Origin: Gemmata massiliana
Lineage (GTDB): Bacteria > Planctomycetota > Planctomycetia > Gemmatales > Gemmataceae
Direction: 5' to 3'
Length of the DNA: 64,000 nt
NCBI GenBank assembly: GCA_000531095.1
Contig: HG799467.1
Span: forward strand, 424,421 to 488,420
The translations under genes were made by a program, and so were the position numbers. The stretch's first letter is position 1; the number at the start of each line of letters is the position of its first letter. Positions 1-8,716 of this stretch are shown one piece after another. A model generated the notes under the pieces. It did not search any database, had not been told where the DNA came from, and worked only from the letters and a program-made list of their open reading frames with translations.

Positions 1-1026
1 CTCCTCCCGCTCGACGGCGTGCTCACACGCGACTGGATCGGCGTGAGCCGTAAGTATTGGCCCGGGATGCAGTTCGGCATCCGACAGTACAGCATCGAGG
101 GGATCACGTTCGCGCGCTGCGTGGCCCCGTTCGGGGCGTCCGGGAGCTACGACTTCTTCGTCGTCGCGAAGAGCGATTACCTCAAACTGTTCCGGCAGGC
201 GATCAAGTCACACCGCACGAAGGAACCCGAGGGCGAAGCGCCGGTCCTCCTGAGTGAGCAACTCGAAACGCTCAAACAGAACACGCTCGGCTTCCTCGAC
301 CGCAAGAACCTCCAGCGCATCAAAGAACTGGGCGGGCGCGCGAAGCGCGGCATTTTGCTCACCGGCCCGCCCGGTAACGGCAAAACGAGTGCGTGCCGGT
401 GGTTGTGGCGCGAGTGCCTGCGGCTTGGCTACGAGTACCGGCTCGTTACGCCCGACACGTACCGCTCGGCCCGCGGGTCCAACGACCCGGTCGAAGCGGT
501 GAAGGAGCTGTTCTCGGTCGGGCGCCGCGGGGTGATCTTCTTCGACGACATGGACATCGCCCTGCGCGACCGCAACACCGTCGGCGAGACCGAGGACCAG
601 GCGGTGTTCCTCAGTGCGCTCGACGGCATCGAGGTGAACGAGGGCATCGCCTACGTGTTCACGACCAACTGCTCGATGTCGCTCATCGACCCGGCGTTCA
701 AGCGCCCGGGGCGCATTGATGTGGTGCTGCACCTCGAACCGCCGGACGCGGCCCTCCGGCGCGAACTCGTTGGGCGCTGGCACGCGGACGTTCAGTCCGG
801 TGTGGACGTGGAGCACGTCGTTTCTCAGACCGCGGGGTTCAGCTTCGCGGAAATCGAAGAGGTGAAGAACCTGCTCATCCTGCTGTTCCTCAACGACAGT
901 AAGTGGGACTGGGACCGGGCGATGGACCAGTTCCGGGAGAACCGCCAGGAACTCGCGGCGCGGAAGTCGCGCTCCGTCGGCTTCGGCCCCGCGGCCACAG
1001 TTACGGCCAACGGCAGCGGGCATTGA
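1..1026 (+). CDS. AAA-family ATPase, 5' end outside the window
   Basis: Partial gene whose frame is open to base 1, so the true start lies upstream; the first in-window start-like codon is GTG at 19. Numbering from that GTG, the N-terminal ~110 residues are not a family I recognise. A classical AAA module follows: Walker A GPPGNGKT at 116-123, Walker B VIFFDDMD at 172-179, a sensor-like TTN near 216-218 and an arginine-finger stretch FKRPGRID at about 227-234. The gene would hydrolyse ATP to remodel a protein partner, but the substrate cannot be told. It resembles the stand-alone FtsH/BCS1-like ATPases common in large planctomycete genomes. The downstream neighbour is an IS-truncated gene. 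The AAA assignment is firm and the role is unknown. Confidence 0.85.
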   Translation, partial: LLPLDGVLTRDWIGVSRKYWPGMQFGIRQYSIEGITFARCVAPFGASGSYDFFVVAKSDYLKLFRQAIKSHRTKEPEGEAPVLLSEQLETLKQNTLGFLDRKNLQRIKELGGRAKRGILLTGPPGNGKTSACRWLWRECLRLGYEYRLVTPDTYRSARGSNDPVEAVKELFSVGRRGVIFFDDMDIALRDRNTVGETEDQAVFLSALDGIEVNEGIAYVFTTNCSMSLIDPAFKRPGRIDVVLHLEPPDAALRRELVGRWHADVQSGVDVEHVVSQTAGFSFAEIEEVKNLLILLFLNDSKWDWDRAMDQFRENRQELAARKSRSVGFGPAATVTANGSGH

Positions 1027-1047
1027 TCTTCACGGCGTGGGTCGCAT

Positions 1048-1377
1048 ATGCGTTTTTTCACCGTTCGTGAAGCAAAGGAAGGCGAACACGTCATCCGCCG
1101 ACTATTCGGTGGTCGTCGTTTCTATGGCCCCTTCCGTTTCCGCCTATCACCCGAACCGACATGTGAGCAGATTACCGTTGATGCTGTTGCCGTACCCGAT
1201 TCGATGAACTTTTGGGCCGTAGAATTGCATTTGGCTGATATTGCATCGGGAGTGAATGAAGGGCTTCGACACTCAATAGAGTACGGCACTCGCTACTGCG
1301 GGATTCGTTTGACGGTAGTGGACCAAAAATACCATGACGTGCATACGCACTCTGAGGGGATGTGTAAAGAAGGCTTG
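1048..1377 (+). pseudogene. Unknown gene truncated by IS1595-type DNA
   Basis: An ATG at 1048 opens about 110 residues of ordinary-looking protein (starts MRFFTVREAKEGEHVIRRLF), too short and featureless to assign to a family. At about 1377 the reading frame runs into the end of an IS1595-type transposase remnant (GGCTCATGAGGC), and the last ~23 codons up to 1449 are antisense IS sequence. I read this as a 3'-truncated gene. It starts 21 nt after the AAA ATPase stop and may once have been its operon partner. No matching 3' part was found elsewhere in the window. Confidence 0.5.
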
Positions 1378-1379
1378 GC

Positions 1380-1697
1380 TCATGAGGCGTCAGGGGTGAG
1401 TCGGAGCATAATTCTCAGCGTGTCGGGTATCGCCTCTTTGAGGTTGTAGGCCCACTGAAAGACGGCGACGTACTGGCCGAGGTAGTGCTTGCTGACCCCT
1501 CGGAACGGGCGCAGGAACGTGCGCAACGCGGCCCACAATCCTTCCCGGGTGTTGTCATGCACTTCGCGGATCCCGTCCCCGTCGTCATCTCGCGCCCACT
1601 CCCGCTGACCGGGCGTGTGGTTCACCGTCGCATGCCCGCGATTGTTCCGAGCCAACCGACTGCACCCCTTCCACTGATCCGTGTACACCATCGCCCC
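1380..1697 (-). mobile_element. IS1595-family (ISXO2-like) transposase remnant, C-terminal part
   Basis: The minus strand encodes about 105 residues matching the end of an ISXO2-like DDE transposase. It has VYTDQWKG near the start, a conserved NH (VNHTPG), the third catalytic acidic residue in HDNTREGLW, and the GVSKHYLGQYVAVFQWAYN tail. It ends in a TGA inside GGCTCATGAGGC at the edge of the element. The N-terminal half with the first two acidic residues is missing and the upstream sequence belongs to another IS type. A second, frameshifted copy of the same tail lies at 14036-14152 in the opposite orientation. Confidence 0.75.
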
Positions 1698-1699
1698 TT

Positions 1700-1985
1700 C
1701 AACCGTCGACGCGCACGAACCGAGTCCGGGTGATGCCCGCAGAACGACCGCCGCACCCGCTTGCAGACGTGCCACGCGGCGTTGTCCCACACCAGGGCGA
1801 ACACCCGCTTCCCCTCGGTCGCCAATTCCCGGCACACCCACCCCAGATACTCCTCGGTGGTGGCACTCACCGGTCGTCCGTCGCAGAACCGCAGCATCAT
1901 CCCGCCCGTGTCGGCCCGCAGCACCCCATAGCACGCCACCGCCTCGGGCCCGCCGCCCTTCGGATCCCGGGCGTTGCCGCCGAGC
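1700..1985 (-). mobile_element. IS630-family transposase remnant
   Basis: The minus strand carries an internal piece of an IS630-type DDE transposase: a GRPVSATTEEYLGWVC stretch and then LVWDNAAWHVCKRVRR, the usual second-aspartate region. Neither the N-terminus nor the final catalytic glutamate is present. It abuts the IS1595 remnant on one side and a moxR fragment on the other, so several insertion or deletion events have been layered here. It is non-functional as it stands. Confidence 0.6.
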
Positions 1986-2009
1986 CGGAGCGGGCCGGAG
2001 GCGGCCGGG

Positions 2010-2456
2010 TTCGTGATCCGCTACGCGATGAGGATCGCCCGCCTCACGCGCCCGGGCACCCAGGACGGTGAGGCGCCGGACCCGAACGTGCCGGACTTCG
2101 TGAAGAAGTACGTGACGTGGGGTGCGGGTCCGCGGGCCGGGCAGAACCTGATCCTCGCGGCGAAGGCCCGTGCCCTGCTCCGCGGGCGCACCTATGTCGC
2201 GACCGAGGACGTGAAGGCCGTCGCGATGCCCGTGATGCGCCTCCGCGTCGCACCAACAGAACCTGATCCTCGCGGCGAAGGCCCGTGCCCTGCTCCGCGG
2301 GCGCACCTATGTCGCGACCGAGGACGTGAAGGCCGTCGCGATGCCCGTGATGCGCCACCGCGTCGTCACCAACTACAACGCCGACGCCGACCGGGTCACA
2401 CCCGACGAGATCGTGCGAAAGCTCCTCGCGCTCGTCCCGGCGCGAGCCACCGAGTA
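2010..2456 (+). pseudogene. moxR: moxR C-terminal half (detached)
   Basis: The plus strand encodes the C-terminal lid region of a MoxR-type AAA ATPase: FVIRYAMRIARLTRPG, then FVKKYVTWGAGPRAGQNLIL, the AKARALLRGR/ATEDVKAVAMPVMR stretch, and a final DEIVRKLLALVPARATE before TAA at 2454-2456. The ATPase core (Walker A and B) is absent, and IS630 debris lies immediately upstream. An internal tandem duplication (2142-2241 and 2257-2356, 100 bp identical) shifts the frame, so the lid cannot be read through in one frame. The matching N-terminal half is on the opposite strand at 14305-15007. In ordinary planctomycete loci moxR precedes a DUF58 gene, and a DUF58 gene lies at 3904. Confidence 0.75.
2142..2356 (+). 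repeat. Direct tandem duplication in the moxR lid region
   Basis: A 100-bp block at 2142-2241 recurs without mismatch at 2257-2356, a period of 115 bp. The linkers after each copy are also alike, but the first lacks one base, so the unit was probably 116 bp. Because 115 is not a multiple of 3, the duplication shifts the frame of the moxR fragment. The lack of mismatches points to a recent event. Confidence 0.9.
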
Positions 2457-2503
2457 ACACAAACAAGGATTCGCCAAATCCTCACAAACGCGCAATCTAA
2501 GGA
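2404..2503 (+). repeat. 100-bp inverted duplicate, left copy (moxR 3' end)
   Basis: This block covers the last 17 codons of moxR, its stop codon and 47 nt beyond. It recurs inverted at 14156-14255 with a single mismatch over 100 bases. After the block the sequences diverge: here into the BBP7 upstream region, there into IS1595 DNA. The pair brackets about 11.7 kb. Confidence 0.9.
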
Positions 2504-2535
2504 TTACCGCTAAACAGCCCATCTCACTTCATTCG

Positions 2536-2591
2536 ATATATTCCGCGTGTCACTCCCAGCCCGTATCCGCGGGCTTCCACGCGGAATATAT
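2536..2591 (+). promoter_or_regulatory. Inverted repeat directly upstream of the BBP7 gene
   Basis: Perfect 14-bp arms ATATATTCCGCGTG (2536-2549) and their complement (2578-2591) enclose an inner stem AGCCCG/CGGGCT. The structure ends 4 nt before the ATG at 2596, so no Shine-Dalgarno site is free outside it. It could be a cruciform, an operator, or an mRNA hairpin controlling initiation. The sequence alone cannot separate these. Confidence 0.6.
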
Positions 2592-2595
2592 AGCC

Positions 2596-3816
2596 ATGCG
2601 AATCACGTTTCTGGCCGGAACATTGTTTCTGGCAACGGTTAGTGCAGCGCGTGCCCAACCCGCTGCATCCACCACGCCCCCCACTTCCCCCGAGCCGGCC
2701 AGCAGGCTTGCCGAGCTGACGAGCGCGCCGACGGTCATGCCCCCAGTCGAAGCGCGACCGTTCGACATGAGCGGCCCGCGCTTCTGGGCGACGGGCGACT
2801 ACATGCTCATGTGGTACAGCCCAATGCGGACCGTACCGCTCATCCAAACAGTCCCCGCGGCCATTGCGAACACGTCTCAGGCCACCGGCGCTGTCACCGT
2901 GTTCCCGGAGAACAACCGAATCGATTTCGGTGCGTTCAGCGGCGCCCGAGCGGCCGTTGGTGCGAACTGGGATAAGTTCGGTGCGGAAGTGGGCGGGTTT
3001 GTACTGGAGCGGAAAAACGAGACCGGCTCTTTCTTCAACAACGGCACCCCGGTAGCCATTGCCCAAGGGTACATCGCCGCCGGCTCGGGGGTGCCTACTT
3101 CACTCTACGCATCACTCCCCAACCAGTATTCCGGCGGCGTGTCCGCCGTGGCCCAAAGCCGGTTGTGGGGCGTGGACGGCAACGTCCGGCGCGCGTGGTA
3201 CTCGCTCCTCTCCGATTCGACCGACATTCTCATCGGTTTCAAGTACCTCGACCTACAGGAAAGTCTGGTGATCGATTCTCCCTCTTTCTTCCCGAGCGGG
3301 GGCATCGTCGACGTGCGTGATTCGATCCGGGCGCGTAACTCGTTTTACGGCGGGTACATCGGCTTCAACAGCCGGTTCGGGGGGAACGACCGTGGCTTCG
3401 GCCTCGACCTGACCTCGAAGTCGGCGATCGGCGGAGTGGCTCAACGGGTCGAACTGGTCGGCTCGAACACCTTCGTCTCGGCGACGGGGTTGGTCGATAC
3501 CGAATCGGGCGGGCTGTACGCCCGGGGGCTGAACGCCGGGACGTTCACGCGCGGGAAATTCGCCTACTCGCACGACTTGGACCTGAAGCTCACCTACAAC
3601 TTCAACCGGTGGGTGCAGGTGTCGTTCGGGTACTCGCTGATGTACCTGAGCGCGGTGATGCGCCCGGGGCGCGCGATCGACCCAATCGTGAACGACAGCA
3701 ACGTGCGGTTCGTGGCCCAACCGACGCCGAGCACCCTTCCCCGCCCGACCTTCGCGTGGCGGTCCGAGGAACTCGTCGTTCAAGGCATGACCTTCGGTAT
3801 CCGCGTGCAGTATTAA
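2596..3816 (+). CDS. BBP7-family outer-membrane beta-barrel protein
   Basis: A 406-residue secreted protein. Residues 1-20 form a signal peptide (MRITFLAGTLFLATVSAARA) followed by a Pro/Ala/Ser/Thr-rich linker to about residue 55. A long beta-rich domain follows, starting FWATGDYMLMWY, with the alternating hydrophobic pattern of a membrane barrel and a C-terminal aromatic residue (IRVQY). This matches the planctomycete BBP7 family, thought to be outer-membrane barrels; the cargo is unknown. The ATG follows an unusual inverted repeat. It lies between a moxR fragment and a DUF58 gene. Family assignment rests on overall pattern and length and is likely rather than certain. Confidence 0.75.
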   Translation: MRITFLAGTLFLATVSAARAQPAASTTPPTSPEPASRLAELTSAPTVMPPVEARPFDMSGPRFWATGDYMLMWYSPMRTVPLIQTVPAAIANTSQATGAVTVFPENNRIDFGAFSGARAAVGANWDKFGAEVGGFVLERKNETGSFFNNGTPVAIAQGYIAAGSGVPTSLYASLPNQYSGGVSAVAQSRLWGVDGNVRRAWYSLLSDSTDILIGFKYLDLQESLVIDSPSFFPSGGIVDVRDSIRARNSFYGGYIGFNSRFGGNDRGFGLDLTSKSAIGGVAQRVELVGSNTFVSATGLVDTESGGLYARGLNAGTFTRGKFAYSHDLDLKLTYNFNRWVQVSFGYSLMYLSAVMRPGRAIDPIVNDSNVRFVAQPTPSTLPRPTFAWRSEELVVQGMTFGIRVQY

Positions 3817-3903
3817 TGATAAGCCGTCGCCGCGCGCCAAACGCGCTGGCGATAAGGAGGGATTGCGTTTCGCCGCAACACGCTCGCCCCGCGTTGCGGT
3901 ATC

Positions 3904-4827
3904 ATGAGCTCCACGAACGCAATCCGGGCACCAAGCGACACCACCGTGACGAACCCCCTCGACCCCGCCGTACTCTCGCGCATCGACCGCCTCGAACTGG
4001 AGGCGCGACTTGCGGTGGAGGGTTACCTCGCGGGCAAGCACCGCAGCCCGCGCCAGGGTTTAGCCGTCGAATTCGCCCAGCACCGCGAGTACGCCCCCGG
4101 CGACGACGTGAAGCACATCGATTGGGCCGTGTACGCGCGCACCAAGCGTTACTTCCTCAAGCAGTACGAGCAGGAAACTAACCTCGTCGCGTGGCTCGTC
4201 GTGGACGCGAGCGAGTCAATGGGTTACGGCTCCGGTACCCGCACGAAGTACGACCTCGCGTCCACCGCGGCGGCGGCGATGGCGTACCTCGTGCTCCAAC
4301 AAGCCGACACGGTGGGCCTCAGTCTGGTCGCGAACGACGTGCGCGCGTTCCTTCGACCGTCCGGTCAGATGAACCAGCTCCGGGAAGCGTGCCGCGTCAT
4401 GAGCAGCGGACCGTTTCCCGGTGGAGGCGGGATCGCACGCGGCGTGGACGAACTGGCCGGGCGCACCGGGCGCCGAGGGGTCGTATTTCTGTTCAGCGAC
4501 CTACTCGACGACGTGCCCGATATTCTCGCCGCGCTCCAGCACCTGCGCTATCAGAAACACGAAGTGATCCTCTTCCACACGCTCGACGCGGCCGAACTCG
4601 ACTTCCCGTTCCGGCAGACCACACTGTTCCGCGGGCTCGAAGGGTTACCAGAAATCCTCACTGATCCGTCCGGCATCCGCGACAGTTACCTGAAAGCACT
4701 TCACGACCACATCGACGCGATCGAAACCGGGTGCCGGAGGCTCGAAATCGACTACGTCCGGCTCCGTACTGACGCGGACCTCGGCCACGACCTCGCCGCG
4801 TACCTCCAGAAGCGCCACGGGCGGTAG
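3904..4827 (+). CDS. DUF58 domain protein (vWA-like partner of MoxR)
   Basis: A 307-residue cytosolic protein of the DUF58 family. Diagnostic features are the N-terminal domain ending in REYAPGDDVKHIDWAVYART (61-80) and a von Willebrand A-like fold whose metal-site motif DASESM is at 101-106. In many bacteria DUF58 proteins are encoded next to MoxR ATPases, and the pair is proposed to act as a chaperone system maturing other proteins or enzymes. Here the plus-strand MoxR fragment 1.5 kb upstream is broken, and undoing the proposed inversion would put an intact moxR upstream in the same direction. There is no clear Shine-Dalgarno before the ATG. Confidence 0.93.
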   Translation: MSSTNAIRAPSDTTVTNPLDPAVLSRIDRLELEARLAVEGYLAGKHRSPRQGLAVEFAQHREYAPGDDVKHIDWAVYARTKRYFLKQYEQETNLVAWLVVDASESMGYGSGTRTKYDLASTAAAAMAYLVLQQADTVGLSLVANDVRAFLRPSGQMNQLREACRVMSSGPFPGGGGIARGVDELAGRTGRRGVVFLFSDLLDDVPDILAALQHLRYQKHEVILFHTLDAAELDFPFRQTTLFRGLEGLPEILTDPSGIRDSYLKALHDHIDAIETGCRRLEIDYVRLRTDADLGHDLAAYLQKRHGR

Positions 4828-4844
4828 CGCCGACGGTCCGGGAA

Positions 4845-6041
4845 TCACTTCCACGCCACGAACGGGACCGGGAGCAAAAAGGCGTGTTGCTCGTAAAGTG
4901 TTGAGACACCCTGCCAGCCGATGTGCTGCGAAACCCACACGGCGAACACATACGCCAGCACGACGGGAATCACCGCGAATCGCCCGGCCCAGCGCGAGAG
5001 CCAGGAGCGCGGTTCGGGTCGTCGCGCGCCGCGAGCATAGGCCCAACCACCGAGCACCCGCGCCGGGAAGATGAATAGCAGGAAGACCAACCCTTCGAGA
5101 AACACCAGATCGCGCGGAATCAGTTCGATCTTGAGCAAGTAGAGTGGCATCGCGAACAGCAGGTGAACCCACAACGCGAGCGCGAACGCGAGCGGGGCGC
5201 GCTGGTACACCTGTCGGACCTTGAGTACCTCGAAGAACGCCCGGAACCGGTGCGTGCGTGCGAACCGCACCTGCATGAATGGCACGTACAACACCACGCA
5301 CGCCAGCAACCCCGCCCCCATCACACCCACGAACCAGTACCGGTGCCCCAACCCGAGTAGCAGCAGCGGGAACGCGAGCCACAGAAACGCCCCTGCGAAC
5401 CCACGCGCACCAAGCCAGAAATAGTACGGCACCCGCAACCCAACGGCGGTATTCCAAACCCGGTCGCGTGCTTCGGTGTAAAGTCCCCCGCGACACGCGC
5501 GATACACGAGCCACGGAACGTTAATCGGGTTCAAAAAATGCCGGATTCGCCCCCCGCGGAGCAACGCCCCCGCCGCGTGCAGTGCGAACGCAACTGCGAA
5601 TACGGTAAGACCGACTTCCCACTGCCGCGCGAGCCGCCCACTGGGGTCGATAATGCGGGCGGCTTCGGCCTGGAGCGACATGAAGTACAGCGGCAGCCAC
5701 ATCAGCGCGCACGCGAGCGCGGCGCCGCCAAATAAGGCTGCGGTGCGAACTCCAATGAAGCCGTCGCGGATGCGCCCGGTGCGTGCGACGCGCCCACTCG
5801 CTTCGAGCAGGTACCCGAGTGCGAGGAACTGACCGAGCGGAACCGCGGCCAACACGGACAGCCCCAGAAACAGCGCCGCGACTCCGAAAGCCCAGCCCAC
5901 AGCAGAACCAACCGAACCGAGCGCACGCTGAAACAGGTTCTTCGGCGCGATCGGCATCACGACCGGAACTTCGCCCTCGAAGTCCGGTTCGACCAGAAGG
6001 GGTGGCGCGACGGGTATTGCGGCACGGGCCATGATTCGCAC
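4845..6041 (-). CDS. Polytopic membrane protein, DUF4013-like
   Basis: A protein of about 398 residues with a ~35-residue cytosolic N-terminus and then seven to nine hydrophobic segments, for example around 45-75, 95-120, 140-165, 215-260, 285-305, 320-340 and 360-380. It has no enzyme motif I can name. The overall plan resembles uncharacterised planctomycete membrane proteins near DUF4013. The start may be the annotated ATG or a second ATG four codons in (MARAAI). It converges on the DUF58 gene with 17 nt between stop codons, and diverges from the DUF1549 gene. Confidence 0.75.
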   Translation of the reverse strand: MRIMARAAIPVAPPLLVEPDFEGEVPVVMPIAPKNLFQRALGSVGSAVGWAFGVAALFLGLSVLAAVPLGQFLALGYLLEASGRVARTGRIRDGFIGVRTAALFGGAALACALMWLPLYFMSLQAEAARIIDPSGRLARQWEVGLTVFAVAFALHAAGALLRGGRIRHFLNPINVPWLVYRACRGGLYTEARDRVWNTAVGLRVPYYFWLGARGFAGAFLWLAFPLLLLGLGHRYWFVGVMGAGLLACVVLYVPFMQVRFARTHRFRAFFEVLKVRQVYQRAPLAFALALWVHLLFAMPLYLLKIELIPRDLVFLEGLVFLLFIFPARVLGGWAYARGARRPEPRSWLSRWAGRFAVIPVVLAYVFAVWVSQHIGWQGVSTLYEQHAFLLPVPFVAWK

Positions 6042-6159
6042 GGAGTAGAGCGGTGTGTGATATTCGTGCTACCCTTCAAGGTCGCTCGCGGTTTCGTGAA
6101 ACGCGGCGCGTCGGGCCGGGGTATGTGCGTGCGAGTCTTCATCCACCGGAATCGCACCC

Positions 6160-7785
6160 ATGTGGGGCCGCAACCTTCTTTTCATTGCGCTTGTGGCGGG
6201 AGCGACGTTCGCGCTGCGGGCGAGCCTGTTCCCGCTGTACACCGAATCGCGCAAGATCAAGTTCGACTCGGCCCACACAGAACGGGATGATTTCCGCACA
6301 GCCGTCAGTCGAGTCGATCACTCGTTCCGTGAAGATTGGGCCGAGAAGCAAATTCAACCCGCGTCGCGCGCGAACGATCTCGCAGTCGCGCGCCGACTGT
6401 CACTCGCACTAACCGGAAGCGTTCCGTCACTGGAAGAGATCCGGCAGTTCGAGCAACAGCCGCCCGAAAAGCGGCTCGACGGCTGGGCGAACCACTTGCT
6501 CCGCGACCGCCGGTTCGCGGACTACTTCGCGGACCGACTCGCGCGGGCCTTCGTCGGCACCGAGGACGGCCCGCTCCTCACGTACCGCAAGCGCCGGTAC
6601 ATCTCGTGGCTCGGTGACGAACTCTTCAAGAACACGTCGTATGCCGAAATCGTGCGGCAAATGATTGCGGCCCAGGGGCTGAACACGGACACGCCCGCCG
6701 TCAACTTCATCGCGGCGACGTTCGACGAAAACAAGAAGGCGCCGGACGCCGAGAAGCTCGCGATCCGCGTGACGCGCGCGTTCCTCGGGCTCCGCATCGA
6801 TTGCGCCCAGTGCCACGACCACTTCCTGGAACCCGCGTGGAAACAAACGCACTTCCAGGCGCTCGCCGCGTTCTTCGGTCAAACGAAGCACGCGGTCACG
6901 AACATCGCGGACACGAACAAAGGCGAATACGAATTCGAGGACCGCGTGGCGGGCGGAACGCACGAAATCGCCCCGTCGGTGCCGTTCGCGCCCGCACTGC
7001 TCCCGGAGCACGGGACACGGCGCGAACGGCTCGCGTCATGGGTCACCGACCCAGGTAACGTCTACTTCGCCCGCGCCGCGGTGAATCGTGTTTGGGCCAT
7101 GATGTTCGGGCGCCCGCTCTTGCGACGAGTTGAAGCGCAAACACTCGATGAGATGAGCGCCGAAAAGATCCCACCCGCGTTGCGCATTCTGGCGGACGAC
7201 TTCGCCGCCCACAATCACGACCTGCGCCGACTGATTCTACTCATCGCGTCCACGGAAGTGTTCCGGCTCGACAGCGCGGCCGAGTTCGAGATCACGGACA
7301 CACACGACGACTCCTGGGCCGTGTTCCCACTTACGCGGTTGCGCCCGGAACAAGTGATCGGTAACGTGATTCAGGCCGCGAGCGTGAAAACGATCAACCA
7401 GCAATCGCACATCTTCGTGCGGGCCATGCGGTACTTCAACGAGCGGGACTTCGTCAAGCGTTACGGCGACGCGGACGACGACGAGTTCGCGCGGGCACAC
7501 GGCACCATCCCGCAGCGCCTCCTGATGATGAACGGCGATCTTGTGGACGGCAAAGCAAAGGACGAGATCCTCAGCGCGTCCACGCAGATCGCGCTGTTCG
7601 CCCCCAACGACGCCGCGGCCGTCGAAACCGCGTACCTGGCCGTGCTAACGCGCCGCCCCACACAAAAGGAAACGGAGCACTTCACGGCGAAACTCGCCAA
7701 CACCACCGGCGACGACCGAAAGCGCCTACTCGCGGACCTGTACTGGGTGCTGTTCAACTCGACCGAGCTGAGCTGGAATAAATGA
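6160..7785 (+). CDS. DUF1549/DUF1553 protein
   Basis: A 541-residue protein with one N-terminal membrane or signal segment (5-20), then a DUF1549 domain containing the conserved CAQCHDH (215-221, a c-type-heme-like CxxCH) and a C-terminal DUF1553 domain rich in R and W (ARAAVNRVWAMMFGRPL). In planctomycetes such proteins are encoded beside DUF1501 proteins; they are exported and of unknown biochemical role, sometimes in sulfatase or polysaccharide clusters. The DUF1501 partner is at 9334, but about 1.5 kb of other DNA separates them. No PSD1 domain is present, so this is the short architecture. Confidence 0.93.
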   Translation: MWGRNLLFIALVAGATFALRASLFPLYTESRKIKFDSAHTERDDFRTAVSRVDHSFREDWAEKQIQPASRANDLAVARRLSLALTGSVPSLEEIRQFEQQPPEKRLDGWANHLLRDRRFADYFADRLARAFVGTEDGPLLTYRKRRYISWLGDELFKNTSYAEIVRQMIAAQGLNTDTPAVNFIAATFDENKKAPDAEKLAIRVTRAFLGLRIDCAQCHDHFLEPAWKQTHFQALAAFFGQTKHAVTNIADTNKGEYEFEDRVAGGTHEIAPSVPFAPALLPEHGTRRERLASWVTDPGNVYFARAAVNRVWAMMFGRPLLRRVEAQTLDEMSAEKIPPALRILADDFAAHNHDLRRLILLIASTEVFRLDSAAEFEITDTHDDSWAVFPLTRLRPEQVIGNVIQAASVKTINQQSHIFVRAMRYFNERDFVKRYGDADDDEFARAHGTIPQRLLMMNGDLVDGKAKDEILSASTQIALFAPNDAAAVETAYLAVLTRRPTQKETEHFTAKLANTTGDDRKRLLADLYWVLFNSTELSWNK

Positions 7786-8032
7786 CGGGGTAATCTCAGC
7801 ACTGGAACGACCAACTCGCTCGTTTCTTATCACACCGAACCAGCAACGAAATACTCGCCAACAAGTGTGGCAATCCGATCAACACATCACGCACTTTACC
7901 CAGCTACTGTAATTGCGAGTTTTCGGCACCTCATTTCGCGGCGGATAAATTGTTAAAATCCATGATTGACCGGAGTCACAGAGCAGGCGATAAAGTAACC
8001 TCGCTCCCTACAAAACGGGGAACCATGCAAAC

Positions 8033-8338
8033 ATGAAAAGGACGAACGCTGTAAGTGCCATTCGCAAAGCCGTAGAAGCGTGTTCCGATGCGTTGAAAAC
8101 CTGGGCGCACGCCAAACCCGAACTCGCAAAAGCCGTGTTCGAGGCGGGTCACCGAGGCCTCATTTCCTTCCGCCACGCGATCCACACCGCCCTGCAAGAA
8201 TGTGGGACCAAGGTCCACCTGACCGGAAAAGACATTCTGTCCCTCTTCCAACGGGTCGGCGGGAAACGCACACAAAACCCGGCCGAGGCCGAGTTGGTGC
8301 GAAGAATTCGAGGGCGTTGTTCGATCGACCGAGTGTAG
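8033..8338 (+). CDS. Small hypothetical protein
   Basis: A 101-residue mostly helical protein (MKRTNAVSAIRKAVEACSDA) with many Lys, Arg and Ala residues and no motif I recognise. It starts at an ATG preceded by GGGGA about 16 nt upstream. It lies in the AT-richer stretch separating the DUF1549/1553 and DUF1501 genes. No paralogue appears in the window. It may be a genuine accessory gene brought in with the insert, or a chance frame. Confidence 0.45.
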   Translation: MKRTNAVSAIRKAVEACSDALKTWAHAKPELAKAVFEAGHRGLISFRHAIHTALQECGTKVHLTGKDILSLFQRVGGKRTQNPAEAELVRRIRGRCSIDRV

Positions 8339-8683
8339 TCTCCTATTTTCACGAATTGTCGATAACACACAGCGAATAGATGGCAACCCGGTCCTTTCCG
8401 AACTCACGTCAACCTCTCCCCCAATAAATGCCCACTCTCCCGAAGGTTAGCCCGGACCGCGTGTTATGAAACACGCGCCGGTACGCCGGTCGAGGTCTGT
8501 TCGATAATGGCTCACCTCTTCACAAATTGCCCGAATTCGCCCTCAACACCTCCGCTAATGAATTCGCAACCAAATTGCGAAAGCAACCAGTTGGTAACTT
8601 TAACGGACGCAAAGCCGGTGTAAGCATTCAGGAATGTCGCGGTAAGTATTGGTGCTTGCAAATTAGAATGCGCGTCACCTATA
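8339..8683. other. AT-richer gene-free stretch
   Basis: About 345 nt between two hypothetical genes, visibly lower in GC than the rest of the window. Apart from the promoter-like site at its right end I see no coding frame, RNA gene or repeat. Confidence 0.5.
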
Positions 8684-8685
8684 AT
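8656..8685 (+). promoter_or_regulatory. Near-consensus sigma-70 promoter
   Basis: TTGCAA (8656-8661), an 18-nt spacer and TATAAT (8680-8685) form an almost ideal housekeeping promoter. The -10 box overlaps the first ATG of the next frame (8684), so transcription starting near 8692 would exclude that codon. This favours the ATG at 8717 as the real start. Confidence 0.65.
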
Positions 8686-8716
8686 GTTAAATGATTTGGT
8701 GGTAGCGAGAGCTGGA

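Noticed and set aside
8684-8716. Start codon at 8684 for the winged-helix-like protein
   Set aside because: The ATG is part of the -10 box of a near-perfect promoter, so it would not be transcribed from that promoter.
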